Shown: positions 1 to 8,234 of the stretch, piece after piece
Position numbering within the stretch: position 1 is the stretch's first letter
How the letters are laid out: every line of letters begins with the position of its first letter
Source: JAGWRA01 sp035534615
GTDB lineage: Bacteria; Acidobacteriota; Vicinamibacteria; Vicinamibacterales; CAVVIG01
Assembly: GCA_035534615.1 (NCBI GenBank)
Contig: DATLRO010000131.1
Location: forward strand, 1 to 12,095
Length of the DNA stretch: 12,095 bases
Reading direction: 5' to 3'
The notes under the pieces: model-generated
What the model was told of the DNA's origin: nothing
The model's database searches: none
Seen by the model: only the letters and a program-made list of their open reading frames with translations
Program-made: the position numbers and the translations under genes

Positions 1-1056
1 GGGATGCACGCTCGAATCGGTCCGCGCAATCGTCTTCCCGCCATCGTCCGATTCGACGAGGTTGAACGACATGAAATAGATCTTGTTCTCGTCGTTGGGC
101 GCCACCATCATCCGCGAGAAGTAGAACGGCCGGACGTCGTACGCGTGGTCGTCGCTGATGGCGTGCCAGTGCTGGCCGAGGTCGGTCGACCCCCAGAGCA
201 TCCCGTGCTTCGCCTCGATGAGCGCGTAGACGTGGTCCGGATTGCTCGGCGCCACGGCGACCGCGATCCGTCCGAGCGGCCCCGCGGGCAGCCCCTCGGT
301 CAGCTTCTTCCAGGTCGTGCCGCCGTCGTTCGACCGGTAGAGGCCGCTGCCGGGGCCGCCGTCGACCATCGTCCACGGATAGCGGCGCACCTGCCACATT
401 CCGGCGAAGATCACCATCGGGTTGCCCGGATCCATCGCCAGATCGGACGCCCCGGTCGTGTCGTTGACGTAGAGCACCTTCTGCCAGGTCTTGCCGCCGT
501 CGGTCGTCCGGAAGACGCCGCGCTCCGGGTTGGGTGCCCACGCGTGGCCGACCACCGCCACGAAGACGATGTCCGGGTTGACCGGATTGATGACGATGGT
601 GGAGATCTGGCCGGCGTCCTTGAGCCCCATGAACTGCCAGGTCAGGCCGCCGTCGGTGGAGCGGTACACACCCTGCCCGTCGATGATGTCGTTCCGGATG
701 TTCGCTTCACCGGTGCCGACCCAGACGATCTGTGGATTGGACGGCGCCAGCGCGATGGCGCCGATCGACGCAGTCGGCTCGTGGCTGAAAATCGCCTTCC
801 ACGTGCTGCCGCCGTCGACGGTCTTGAACACCCCCCCACCCGCGGCGCCGACATAATAGATGTTGGGCTGGCCGGGGACGCCGGCCACGGCGGCAACGCG
901 GCCGCCCGCCCGGGGCGGACCGAGGTTGCGGAACTTCAGGTGCGCGAAGATGTCGGGGTGGCTGGGGGCCGGGGCCGACTGGGCGCCGGCGCCGGCGGGC
1001 AGGCCGGCGAGCGCGACGGCCGCAAGGACCGTCAGAACGGCGTTCCGTATGCTCAT
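1..1056 (-). CDS. Secreted BNR/Asp-box beta-propeller protein (VPS10/sortilin-like), 3' end missing
   Basis: The frame is open from an ATG at 1056 to the left edge, giving 352 residues. GAGGG lies 9 bases upstream of the ATG. The N-terminus is a Sec signal peptide with a hydrophobic stretch at about residues 6-24 and likely cleavage after AGA (residue 25). Repeated Asp-box motifs (S/T-x-D-G-G-x-T-W) follow near residues 81-86, 134-140, 185-191, 243-249 and 291-297, with a degenerate one near 337. This is typical of WD40/YVTN/BNR-like proteins often annotated as glycosyl hydrolase or sortilin/VPS10-like; many are about 1,000 residues long, so roughly two thirds may be missing. The opening FRNLGPPRAGGRVAAVAG and GAAGGGVFKTVDGG are characteristic of the family. 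The protein is probably periplasmic or extracellular. Its substrate is unknown, and Asp-boxes alone do not show enzymatic activity. Confidence 0.88.
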   Translation of the reverse strand, partial: MSIRNAVLTVLAAVALAGLPAGAGAQSAPAPSHPDIFAHLKFRNLGPPRAGGRVAAVAGVPGQPNIYYVGAAGGGVFKTVDGGSTWKAIFSHEPTASIGAIALAPSNPQIVWVGTGEANIRNDIIDGQGVYRSTDGGLTWQFMGLKDAGQISTIVINPVNPDIVFVAVVGHAWAPNPERGVFRTTDGGKTWQKVLYVNDTTGASDLAMDPGNPMVIFAGMWQVRRYPWTMVDGGPGSGLYRSNDGGTTWKKLTEGLPAGPLGRIAVAVAPSNPDHVYALIEAKHGMLWGSTDLGQHWHAISDDHAYDVRPFYFSRMMVAPNDENKIYFMSFNLVESDDGGKTIARTDSSVHP

Positions 1057-1173
1057 GAATGTCTACCCTCTGAGACGCGTGAACGCGGCCGGAGCCGCGA
1101 AAGTGGGCCGGACGAGCGGCCGGCGCGTCCGGCGCCGAAGCCGCTCCGAGGCACGAGGCTGAGCAGGATTCAT

Positions 1174-1202
1174 ACCATATCCGGCGCCAGCTGGACGGTG
1201 AA
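1174..1202 (-). promoter_or_regulatory. Candidate sigma70-type promoter for the BNR protein gene
   Basis: On the minus strand, TTCACC (1202-1197) is followed after exactly 17 bases by TATGGT (1179-1174), four of six consensus matches in each hexamer. Transcription would start near 1167, leaving a leader of about 110 bases before the ATG at 1056. The -10 hexamer is identical to that of the stronger candidate at 8161-8189. Inferred from sequence only. Confidence 0.45.
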
Positions 1203-1387
1203 TGGAAACACGCCTGACACGTGCCGGATCGTTTGACGCGCGGACGGTCCCGCAGGTTCGCCGCCGCACTGATCGCAGACAGCGGCGTACGAAGATCATG
1301 CGCCCGGACGGGGCGGCCCGGCGGCGGGCACCGGCCGGACGGCGACTCCCAGCTCAGCCTGCACGGCATTTCCAGAGCCGGGACCGC

Positions 1388-1393
1388 TACAAT
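1388..1393 (+). promoter_or_regulatory. -10-like TACAAT upstream of the small lipoprotein gene
   Basis: TACAAT matches the -10 consensus at five of six bases and lies 44 bases before the ATG at 1438. No good -35 hexamer is present at 16-18 bases upstream. The same hexamer occurs just upstream of the gene at 11562, which slightly raises its credibility. Confidence 0.4.
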
Positions 1394-1437
1394 GTTCAGA
1401 CCGGTCGCGCCGACCGGCTTTTCGCGGAGTCGGACGA

Positions 1438-1947
1438 ATGTCGAACAGGGATCGCAGGGATGGGCAGAACATGTCGAACGGGGCACGATCGGCGCCCGGC
1501 GGGGGGCGGCTGGGCGCGGCGCGGGGACGGGCCGGTGGCCGGCACGCCGGCGCCATTGTTCTGACGATGCTGTTGGCGGGCCTGCTCGCCGGCTGCGGCC
1601 CGCGCACGTATCGCGGCATGCTGGTGGAAGACAACGCCATCAGCCAGGCGATGGTGGCCGTGCAGCAGGCAGAACAGAGGACGTTCGCCGACCACGCTTA
1701 CGATGCCGCCCGCCACCAGCGCTACGCGGCCGCGATCGAAGCGATCCTGAAGGACGGCGATCAGCTGGATCATGCGATGCGCGGCTGGAGACGGGGCCAG
1801 CCGGAGCCGGCGGTCGTCGTGCAGGCGGTCGGCCGGCTGCGGCAGATGCTCACCGAAGTGGGGACGCTCGAGGTGCCGGCGAGCCACCTGCTGGCCACTC
1901 TCGAACATGCGCTCGGACTGCTGACGGTCGGCCGGGCGGAAGGGTAG
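1438..1947 (+). CDS. Small putative lipoprotein of unknown function
   Basis: A 169-residue frame. The start at 1438 has GGAG at 1426-1429 (8-base spacing). An in-frame ATG at 1471 with GGGA 10 bases upstream is nearly as good and would shorten a long n-region. Either start leads into a hydrophobic stretch (AIVLTMLLAGLL) ending in a lipobox, L-A-G-C, with Cys at residue 53 (42 from the second start). Signal peptidase II processing and lipid anchoring are therefore likely. The mature part of about 116 residues has no Cys or recognisable domain and looks mainly alpha-helical, rich in Ala, Gln and Arg. It is alone on its strand and converges on the 1961-2962 gene with 13 bases between the stops. 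No function can be assigned. Confidence 0.72.
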   Translation: MSNRDRRDGQNMSNGARSAPGGGRLGAARGRAGGRHAGAIVLTMLLAGLLAGCGPRTYRGMLVEDNAISQAMVAVQQAEQRTFADHAYDAARHQRYAAAIEAILKDGDQLDHAMRGWRRGQPEPAVVVQAVGRLRQMLTEVGTLEVPASHLLATLEHALGLLTVGRAEG

Positions 1948-1950
1948 GGG

Positions 1951-1978
1951 GGCTCGGGGCTCAGTGCTCGGGGCGCGG
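1951..1978. repeat. Degenerate heptanucleotide tandem repeat at a convergent gene junction
   Basis: Four consecutive 7-base units read GGCTCGG, GGCTCAG, TGCTCGG and GGCGCGG. They begin 3 bases after the stop of the lipoprotein gene and run through the stop codon and last codons of the minus-strand gene (stop at 1961-1963). Three units differ from each other at only one or two positions. Confidence 0.6.
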
Positions 1979-2962
1979 CGGTGCCGGATAGAGGCGGTCG
2001 CGGGCCCACTGCGCGCGCGCGGCGGCATGCCAGATCAGTGTCTCGACCAGGTCGTCGGCGAACGCCACGGCCGGCACGAACGTATAGAAGGCCAGGTTCC
2101 GCTGATCGATCGTCCAGGCGCCCAGGTGATGTCCTTCGGGATGCGCGGCTTCGGCGAGGTTCAGGTCGTTGGCCAGCGCGGCCGGCCCGCGCAGCGGCAG
2201 GGCGAGGCGCAGCAGCAGCCCGGCGCCGAGCTGGGGATGGCGATGGTCGGTGCGGACCTGCAGGAGCGCGGTCTCGGGGGCGGCGGCGCCGTGGCCGTGC
2301 AGGATCGACGGGTGGCTGCCGAGGAACGGCAGCTCCACGTCGAGACCGCCGGCCCGTGCCGTCGCCAGCACCCACGGGCGCGGCTGCATCAGCGCCATCT
2401 GCGCGAAGTCGAGCGCGGCGAACGGTGACGCGCCCTGCCCCTTGTCGGCGTAGAAGGCGAGGGCATCGAGAATCTCATCCGGCGCCTCCCGGCGCCCGTG
2501 AGACGGATGCGCGGTCCCGGCGACGCGGGCCGACAGGAAGTCGGCGAGCGGCGCCGCCTTGATGTGGGCGTCGGCCGCCTGAATCGCCATCGCGTGCAGT
2601 GCCAGGCTGCCGACGAGCGTCGCGTTGTCCCCGGTGACGGCGACCGACGCCTCCAGGCGGACGGTCCCTCCGGCGTCGACCGCCAGGCCGCTCAGGCTCG
2701 CCACGCGGTTCAGCGGGACGAGCGCCTCGATTGCCTGCTGCCGATCGGCAACGTCCGTGAGAAGATCGGTGGCGACGTGGACGCGCGACACGGACGTGTC
2801 GTGGTAGGTCGCGACCGGATCGGCCCACACGCGCTGCGCGAGCCGATGGCCCCACCAGGTGAATCCGCGCGCGTCGCGGCGAACCCACCGGTCGCCGATC
2901 TGCAGCCGCTGGGGGAGACGCGTGACGAGGTCGAGGCCGGGATCGCTGAGCGTGGACGTCAC
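1961..2962 (-). CDS. Hypothetical cytoplasmic protein, possibly two YbjN/type III chaperone-like lobes
   Basis: A 333-residue frame starting with GTG at 2962. There is no signal peptide or membrane segment, so it is probably cytoplasmic. Two similarly patterned lobes are visible. Residues 82-132 read LN, then L-x-x-D, a beta-like stretch and a helix ending HAMAIQAADA. Residues 265-320 read LN, then L-x-x-W-x-x-D, a beta-like stretch (LAFYTFVPA) and a helix ending WHAAARAQWA. The second lobe resembles the YbjN/type III secretion chaperone-like fold, but this is pattern recognition, not a family match. Residues 140-185 form a linker. Its start overlaps the likely start of the divergent metallopeptidase-barrel gene by 11 bases. 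Function unknown; a chaperone-like or regulatory role is a guess from fold resemblance. Confidence 0.75.
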   Translation of the reverse strand: MTSTLSDPGLDLVTRLPQRLQIGDRWVRRDARGFTWWGHRLAQRVWADPVATYHDTSVSRVHVATDLLTDVADRQQAIEALVPLNRVASLSGLAVDAGGTVRLEASVAVTGDNATLVGSLALHAMAIQAADAHIKAAPLADFLSARVAGTAHPSHGRREAPDEILDALAFYADKGQGASPFAALDFAQMALMQPRPWVLATARAGGLDVELPFLGSHPSILHGHGAAAPETALLQVRTDHRHPQLGAGLLLRLALPLRGPAALANDLNLAEAAHPEGHHLGAWTIDQRNLAFYTFVPAVAFADDLVETLIWHAAARAQWARDRLYPAPPRPEH

Positions 2963-5900
2963 GGGATGCCTGTCCGCCAGTCTGACACGGACCTGCGGCG
3001 GGCGGCAACCGGCCCTCGCCCGCAGCCTGCGGGTCGCGGTCGCCGTCCTCGTCTGCCTGTCGGTCGCCGCCGGCGCCTCCGCGCAGTACTTCGGCCAGAA
3101 CCGCGTCCGCTACCGGCGGTTCCACTACCGCGTCCTCCTGACGCCGCACTTCGAAGTCTGCTACTACCGGAGCGAGCAGCAGGCGGCGCTGATCGCCGCC
3201 CGGCTGGCGGAGCGGTGGTATTCGCTGCTGTCGCTGGTGCTGAATCACCACCCGGCCGAGCGGCAGCGGCTCATCCTGTACGCCGACCGGGCCGACTTCG
3301 AACAGGCCAACGTCGCGCCCGGCGAGCTGGTGGACGAGGAGGGCGGCGTGGCCGGCATCGTCCGGCGCCGGATCGTCCTGCCGCTCGACGTGTCGCTGCG
3401 GGAGTCGAACCGGATCATCGGCCACGAGCTGGCGCACGCCTTTCAGCTCGACATGACGCGGCGCCGGAGCTGGGCGGGCGGCGCGCCCGGGGCGTCGCGC
3501 CTGCCGCCGTGGTTCGTGGACGGGATGGCGGCGTATCTGGCGCGCGGGCCGGTCGATGCCGATGCGGCCATGTGGGTGCGCGACGCCGCGCAGCGGCACG
3601 CGCTGCCGGCGATCCGCCAGCTCGGGGGCCGCGCGTTCCTGCCGTACCGGTGGGGGCAGATCTTCTGGGCGTACATCGCCGGGCGATGGGGGGACGGGGC
3701 GCTCGGCGACATCCTGCGGACCGCGTCGAGCAACGGCAACGTGGACGCCGCGCTGCGACGCGAAACCAACCTGACGATCGCCCGGCTGTCGCGCGACTGG
3801 CAGGCGGCGCTGCAGGCGCAGGCACAGCCGGTGCTCGACGTCACCCGGCCGCCCGGCGCCTACGGCCGCCCGCTGGCCGGCCTCGACGCCAGCCGGTCGG
3901 GCCCCGGCGGCTCGCCGTCGATCAGCCCGGACGGCCGCCGGTTCCTGTTCCTGTCGCAGTCGTCGCGGCTCGCCGTCGATCTCCTGCTGGGGAACGCCGA
4001 CACCGGCGCGGTGATCCGGCGGGTCACCAGCATGAGCCTCGATCCGCGCGTCGACCTGCTGCAGTCGGCGGCGTCGGCCGGGTCGTGGGCGCCGGACAAC
4101 CGGCGGTTCGTCCTCGCCGACCAGCGCGACGGCCATCCGGAGCTGGTGATGATCGACGTCGCCCGCGGCCGGGTCGAGCGGCGGATTCCGTTTCCCGGAC
4201 TCGGCCAGATTCTCGGACCGTCCTGGTCGCCGGACGGCCGGTCGATCGTCTTTTCGGCGATGAACGGCGGGCTGAGCGACCTGTATCTCTACCGGCTGGC
4301 GGACGGCCGGCTGCGCCGGCTCACGCACGACGTGTACGCCGACCTCGAACCGGCCTGGTCGCCCGACGGCCGGTCGATCGCGTTCGTGACCGATCAGTTC
4401 TCGACGCGGCTCTACGACCTGCAGATCGGCCGGTATCAGCTCGCGCGGCTCGACCTCGCGACCGGCCGCATCTCGGCGATCCCGACCTTCCCGACCGGCA
4501 AGAGCATCAGCCCCCAGTGGGCGCCGGACGGCCGGAGCCTGTTCTTCGTGTCCGACCGTGACGGCGTGAGCAATCTCTACCGCGTATGGCCGGCGGACGG
4601 CCGGATCCGGCAGGTCACGAACCTGCAGACCGGGATCAGCGGCTTGACCGGTCTCAGTCCGGCGATCTCGATGGCGACGCAGGTGCCGCGGATGCTGTTC
4701 AGCGCGCTGGTCGGCGGGGCGGATCTGGTGTACGCAATCGATTCGCCGGCGACGCTCGAGGGGCAGCCGGTGACCGACACCGTCGCGGCGCTCCACCCGG
4801 CGCTGCTGCCGCCGGCCGATCCGGTGGAGGGCGGCCTGCTGGTGCTGCGGCGCGACCTCGCGCTCGGCCTCGTGCCGGAGACGGCGTTCCGGGAGCGGCC
4901 GTACCACAGCGGGTTGTCGCTGGACCGGATCGGCCTGCCGGATCAGGTGGCGGTCGGCGATCCGATCGCGTCGTTCATCGGCGGCGGCGTGTCGCTGTTC
5001 TGGAGCGACCTGCTCGACAACCACACGCTGTCGACGAGCCTGCAGGTCGGCAGCACGTTCGGGCCGCGCTTCGTCGATCGGCTGCAGAACGGGGCGGCGT
5101 CGATCGCGTACCAGGACCTGACCGGGCGGTGGACGCGCGGCGTGGTCGTGCAGCAGGTGCCGCATCTGGCCGGCGCATTCCGGAGCGTGTCGGAGACGGT
5201 GAACGGCCTGCCGGTCACCGTCAAGGAAAAGATCGAGTTCCGCCAGATCTACCGCGGCCTCTTCGCGGTGGCGTCCTATCCGTTCGACACCAGCCGGCGG
5301 CTCGAGCTGTCGGCCGGCTATCAGCACCTGACGTTCGATCAGGAGAGCCAGGTGCAGTCGTCCACGTCGCCAGTCGGGTCGCTCGTCGGCGTGGCGTCGC
5401 CGCTGGTGGTCCCGAGCGCCGGGCCGCTGCACCTGGTACAGGGGACGGTCGCGTTCGTGTCCGACCACTCGGTGTTCGGCGCGACCAGCCCGGTGGAGGG
5501 GCAGCGCTACCGGCTGCAGGTGACGGCGGTCGGCGGTACGGTGGGCTACGAGGACATCCTCGCCGACTACCGGCGGTACATCAGGCCGGCGCCGTGGTAC
5601 ACGATCGCGTTCCGGGTGATGGAGGACGGGCGGTACGGGTCGGGCGCCGAGGATCCCCGGCTGCTGCCGCTGTCGGTCGGGTACCGCAATGTCGTGCGCG
5701 GCTACGACCTGTCGTCGTTCAGCGCGAACGACTGCCAGCCGACCGCGACGCAGCCTTGTCCGGCCATCGACCAGCTGCTCGGCAGCCGGATCGCCGCGGC
5801 CAACGTCGAGCTGCGCTTTCCGCTGCAGCGCTCGTTCGGCTTCGGCAGCCAGTACTTCCGGTCGCTGCCGACCGAACTGGCGGTCTTCGCCGACGCGGGC

Positions 5901-6089
5901 TACGCGTGGCACGACGACGCGAACCGTCCTCCGTTCCTGGTCGGGCCGCGCAGCCCGGTGACGAGCGTCGGCGTCGCCGTGCGCGTCAATCTCTTCGGCT
6001 TCGCGGTCGGGGAAATGGATCTCGTCCGGCCGCTCCAGCGCCCGCATGCCGGCTGGATCTTCGCCTTCGGCCTCTCACCCGGCTTCTGA
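2952..6089 (+). CDS. Secreted peptidase MA-like domain fused to PD40 beta-propeller and Omp85/BamA-like barrel
   Basis: With a GTG start at 2952 the protein has 1045 residues; an ATG at 2859 is possible but lies deep inside the divergent gene. Residues 26-44 form a signal peptide (cleavage ASA-Q). Residues about 60-280 resemble peptidase MA gluzincins: H158-E-L-A-H162, then WFVDGMAAYLA at 187-197, where most relatives have Glu at position 190. Residues about 320-600 carry PD40/TolB-like blades (SISPDG 323, SWAPDN 378, SWSPDG 424, AWSPDG 468, QWAPDG 522). Residues about 660-1045 are beta-rich and resemble bacterial surface antigen (Omp85): V915-R-G-Y918 matches the conserved (V/I)RG(F/Y) loop and the chain ends in Phe. 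I see no POTRA domain. The layout suggests an outer-membrane anchor carrying a periplasmic or surface propeller and protease. Substrate unknown; proteolytic activity is uncertain because of Asp190. Confidence 0.85.
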   Translation: MDVTGCLSASLTRTCGGRQPALARSLRVAVAVLVCLSVAAGASAQYFGQNRVRYRRFHYRVLLTPHFEVCYYRSEQQAALIAARLAERWYSLLSLVLNHHPAERQRLILYADRADFEQANVAPGELVDEEGGVAGIVRRRIVLPLDVSLRESNRIIGHELAHAFQLDMTRRRSWAGGAPGASRLPPWFVDGMAAYLARGPVDADAAMWVRDAAQRHALPAIRQLGGRAFLPYRWGQIFWAYIAGRWGDGALGDILRTASSNGNVDAALRRETNLTIARLSRDWQAALQAQAQPVLDVTRPPGAYGRPLAGLDASRSGPGGSPSISPDGRRFLFLSQSSRLAVDLLLGNADTGAVIRRVTSMSLDPRVDLLQSAASAGSWAPDNRRFVLADQRDGHPELVMIDVARGRVERRIPFPGLGQILGPSWSPDGRSIVFSAMNGGLSDLYLYRLADGRLRRLTHDVYADLEPAWSPDGRSIAFVTDQFSTRLYDLQIGRYQLARLDLATGRISAIPTFPTGKSISPQWAPDGRSLFFVSDRDGVSNLYRVWPADGRIRQVTNLQTGISGLTGLSPAISMATQVPRMLFSALVGGADLVYAIDSPATLEGQPVTDTVAALHPALLPPADPVEGGLLVLRRDLALGLVPETAFRERPYHSGLSLDRIGLPDQVAVGDPIASFIGGGVSLFWSDLLDNHTLSTSLQVGSTFGPRFVDRLQNGAASIAYQDLTGRWTRGVVVQQVPHLAGAFRSVSETVNGLPVTVKEKIEFRQIYRGLFAVASYPFDTSRRLELSAGYQHLTFDQESQVQSSTSPVGSLVGVASPLVVPSAGPLHLVQGTVAFVSDHSVFGATSPVEGQRYRLQVTAVGGTVGYEDILADYRRYIRPAPWYTIAFRVMEDGRYGSGAEDPRLLPLSVGYRNVVRGYDLSSFSANDCQPTATQPCPAIDQLLGSRIAAANVELRFPLQRSFGFGSQYFRSLPTELAVFADAGYAWHDDANRPPFLVGPRSPVTSVGVAVRVNLFGFAVGEMDLVRPLQRPHAGWIFAFGLSPGF
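4224..4380 (+). repeat. Near-identical DNA repeat encoding two PD40 blades
   Basis: The 25 bases at 4224-4248 and at 4356-4380 match at 24 positions. They encode the same W-S-P-D-G-R-S-I core of two neighbouring propeller blades, 132 bases (44 codons) apart. A shorter related stretch encodes the QWAPDG blade near 4515. This is an internal coding repeat consistent with blade duplication. Confidence 0.6.
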
Positions 6090-6090
6090 T

Positions 6091-6126
6091 CGGCCGCCGG
6101 GCCTCCGGCGCCCGGCCCACGGCCGA
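6091..6126 (+). terminator. GC-rich hairpin after the barrel gene, possible terminator
   Basis: GCCGGGC (6096-6102) pairs with GCCCGGC (6110-6116) around a 7-base loop, starting 7 bases after the stop codon at 6087-6089. Flanking GGCCG (6092-6096) and CGGCC (6120-6124) offer an alternative outer pairing. No T-tract follows, so it is not a classical intrinsic terminator. CGG also recurs here at 7- to 8-base spacing (6091, 6098, 6106, 6113, 6120). Confidence 0.35.
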
Positions 6127-6186
6127 GACAGTTCTGTGATCCGCCCCGCGCTTGCACGCGCCGCGCGCGCCTGGCGGCCGGCAGCC

Positions 6187-6215
6187 TTGCGGCGGCCGAC
6201 CGCCGGTGCTAGCCT
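6187..6215 (+). promoter_or_regulatory. Candidate extended -10 promoter for the sensor kinase gene
   Basis: TTGCGG (6187-6192), a 17-base spacer and TAGCCT (6210-6215), with TGC immediately before the -10 hexamer (6207-6209) as in extended -10 promoters. Transcription would start near 6222, about 20 bases before the ATG at 6243. Each hexamer matches consensus only in part. Confidence 0.4.
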
Positions 6216-6242
6216 GCGGACGGGCTTTCCCTCTGCAGCCGT

Positions 6243-8105
<1,863 letters not shown>

Positions 8106-8160
8106 CGATGGACGTCCGCCCGGCCCCGCGCGACAGGCGCCGTCGCCCCGCCGGCGCGGC

Positions 8161-8189
8161 TTGACAGACGCGTGCGTGCGCCGTATGGT
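8161..8189 (+). promoter_or_regulatory. Near-consensus sigma70-type promoter for the TPP enzyme gene
   Basis: A perfect TTGACA (8161-8166), an optimal 17-base spacer and TATGGT (8184-8189). Predicted transcription starts near 8196, about 39 bases before the ATG at 8235. It lies 56 bases after the kinase stop codon, so the two genes are probably transcribed separately. Confidence 0.7.
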
Positions 8190-8222
8190 GCCGGCGGCGC
8201 GACGCGTTCCGGAGCGCGCGGC

Positions 8223-8228
8223 GGAGGG
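8223..8228 (+). promoter_or_regulatory. Ribosome binding site fixing the TPP enzyme start
   Basis: GGAGGG sits 6 bases before the ATG at 8235. This decides against the longer frame beginning with GTG at 8172, which lies between the promoter hexamers and so upstream of the predicted transcription start. Confidence 0.7.
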
Positions 8229-8234
8229 CGATCG

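Larger units (their letters stand above)
1057..1437. other. Divergent intergenic region between the BNR protein and lipoprotein genes
   Basis: These 381 bases separate two divergent starts. I see no convincing gene: the open frames crossing it lack a family signature and look like GC-rich noise. It holds a minus-strand promoter candidate (1174-1202) and a plus-strand -10-like TACAAT (1388-1393). The part around 1160-1240 is less GC-rich than its surroundings, as expected for a promoter region. No riboswitch or RNA gene was recognised. Confidence 0.6.

Noticed and set aside
4..1236. A 410-residue plus-strand open frame at the left edge
   Set aside because: It is antisense to the BNR protein, whose Asp-box motifs and signal peptide are unmistakable. 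The plus-strand translation has no recognisable features.
1221..1991. A 256-residue plus-strand frame covering the lipoprotein gene in another phase
   Set aside because: It has no lipobox or signal and a GC-noise composition. The lipoprotein frame has a better ribosome binding site and a lipobox.
2498..4561. A 687-residue plus-strand frame overlapping the barrel-protease gene, with an ATG at 2966
   Set aside because: It is a shifted reading of the real gene. It loses the signal peptide, HELAH and PD40 motifs and is Arg/Pro/Ala-rich.
2475..6047. A 1190-residue open frame on the minus strand opposite the barrel-protease gene
   Set aside because: It is extremely rich in Arg, Pro, Ala and Gly, with no domain, signal or motif. 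It mirrors the codons of the well-supported plus-strand gene and is a product of third-position GC bias.
8130..8146. A GCGAC-N7-GTCGC hairpin after the kinase gene as terminator
   Set aside because: It has only a 5-bp stem and no T-tract, which is expected by chance at this base composition.
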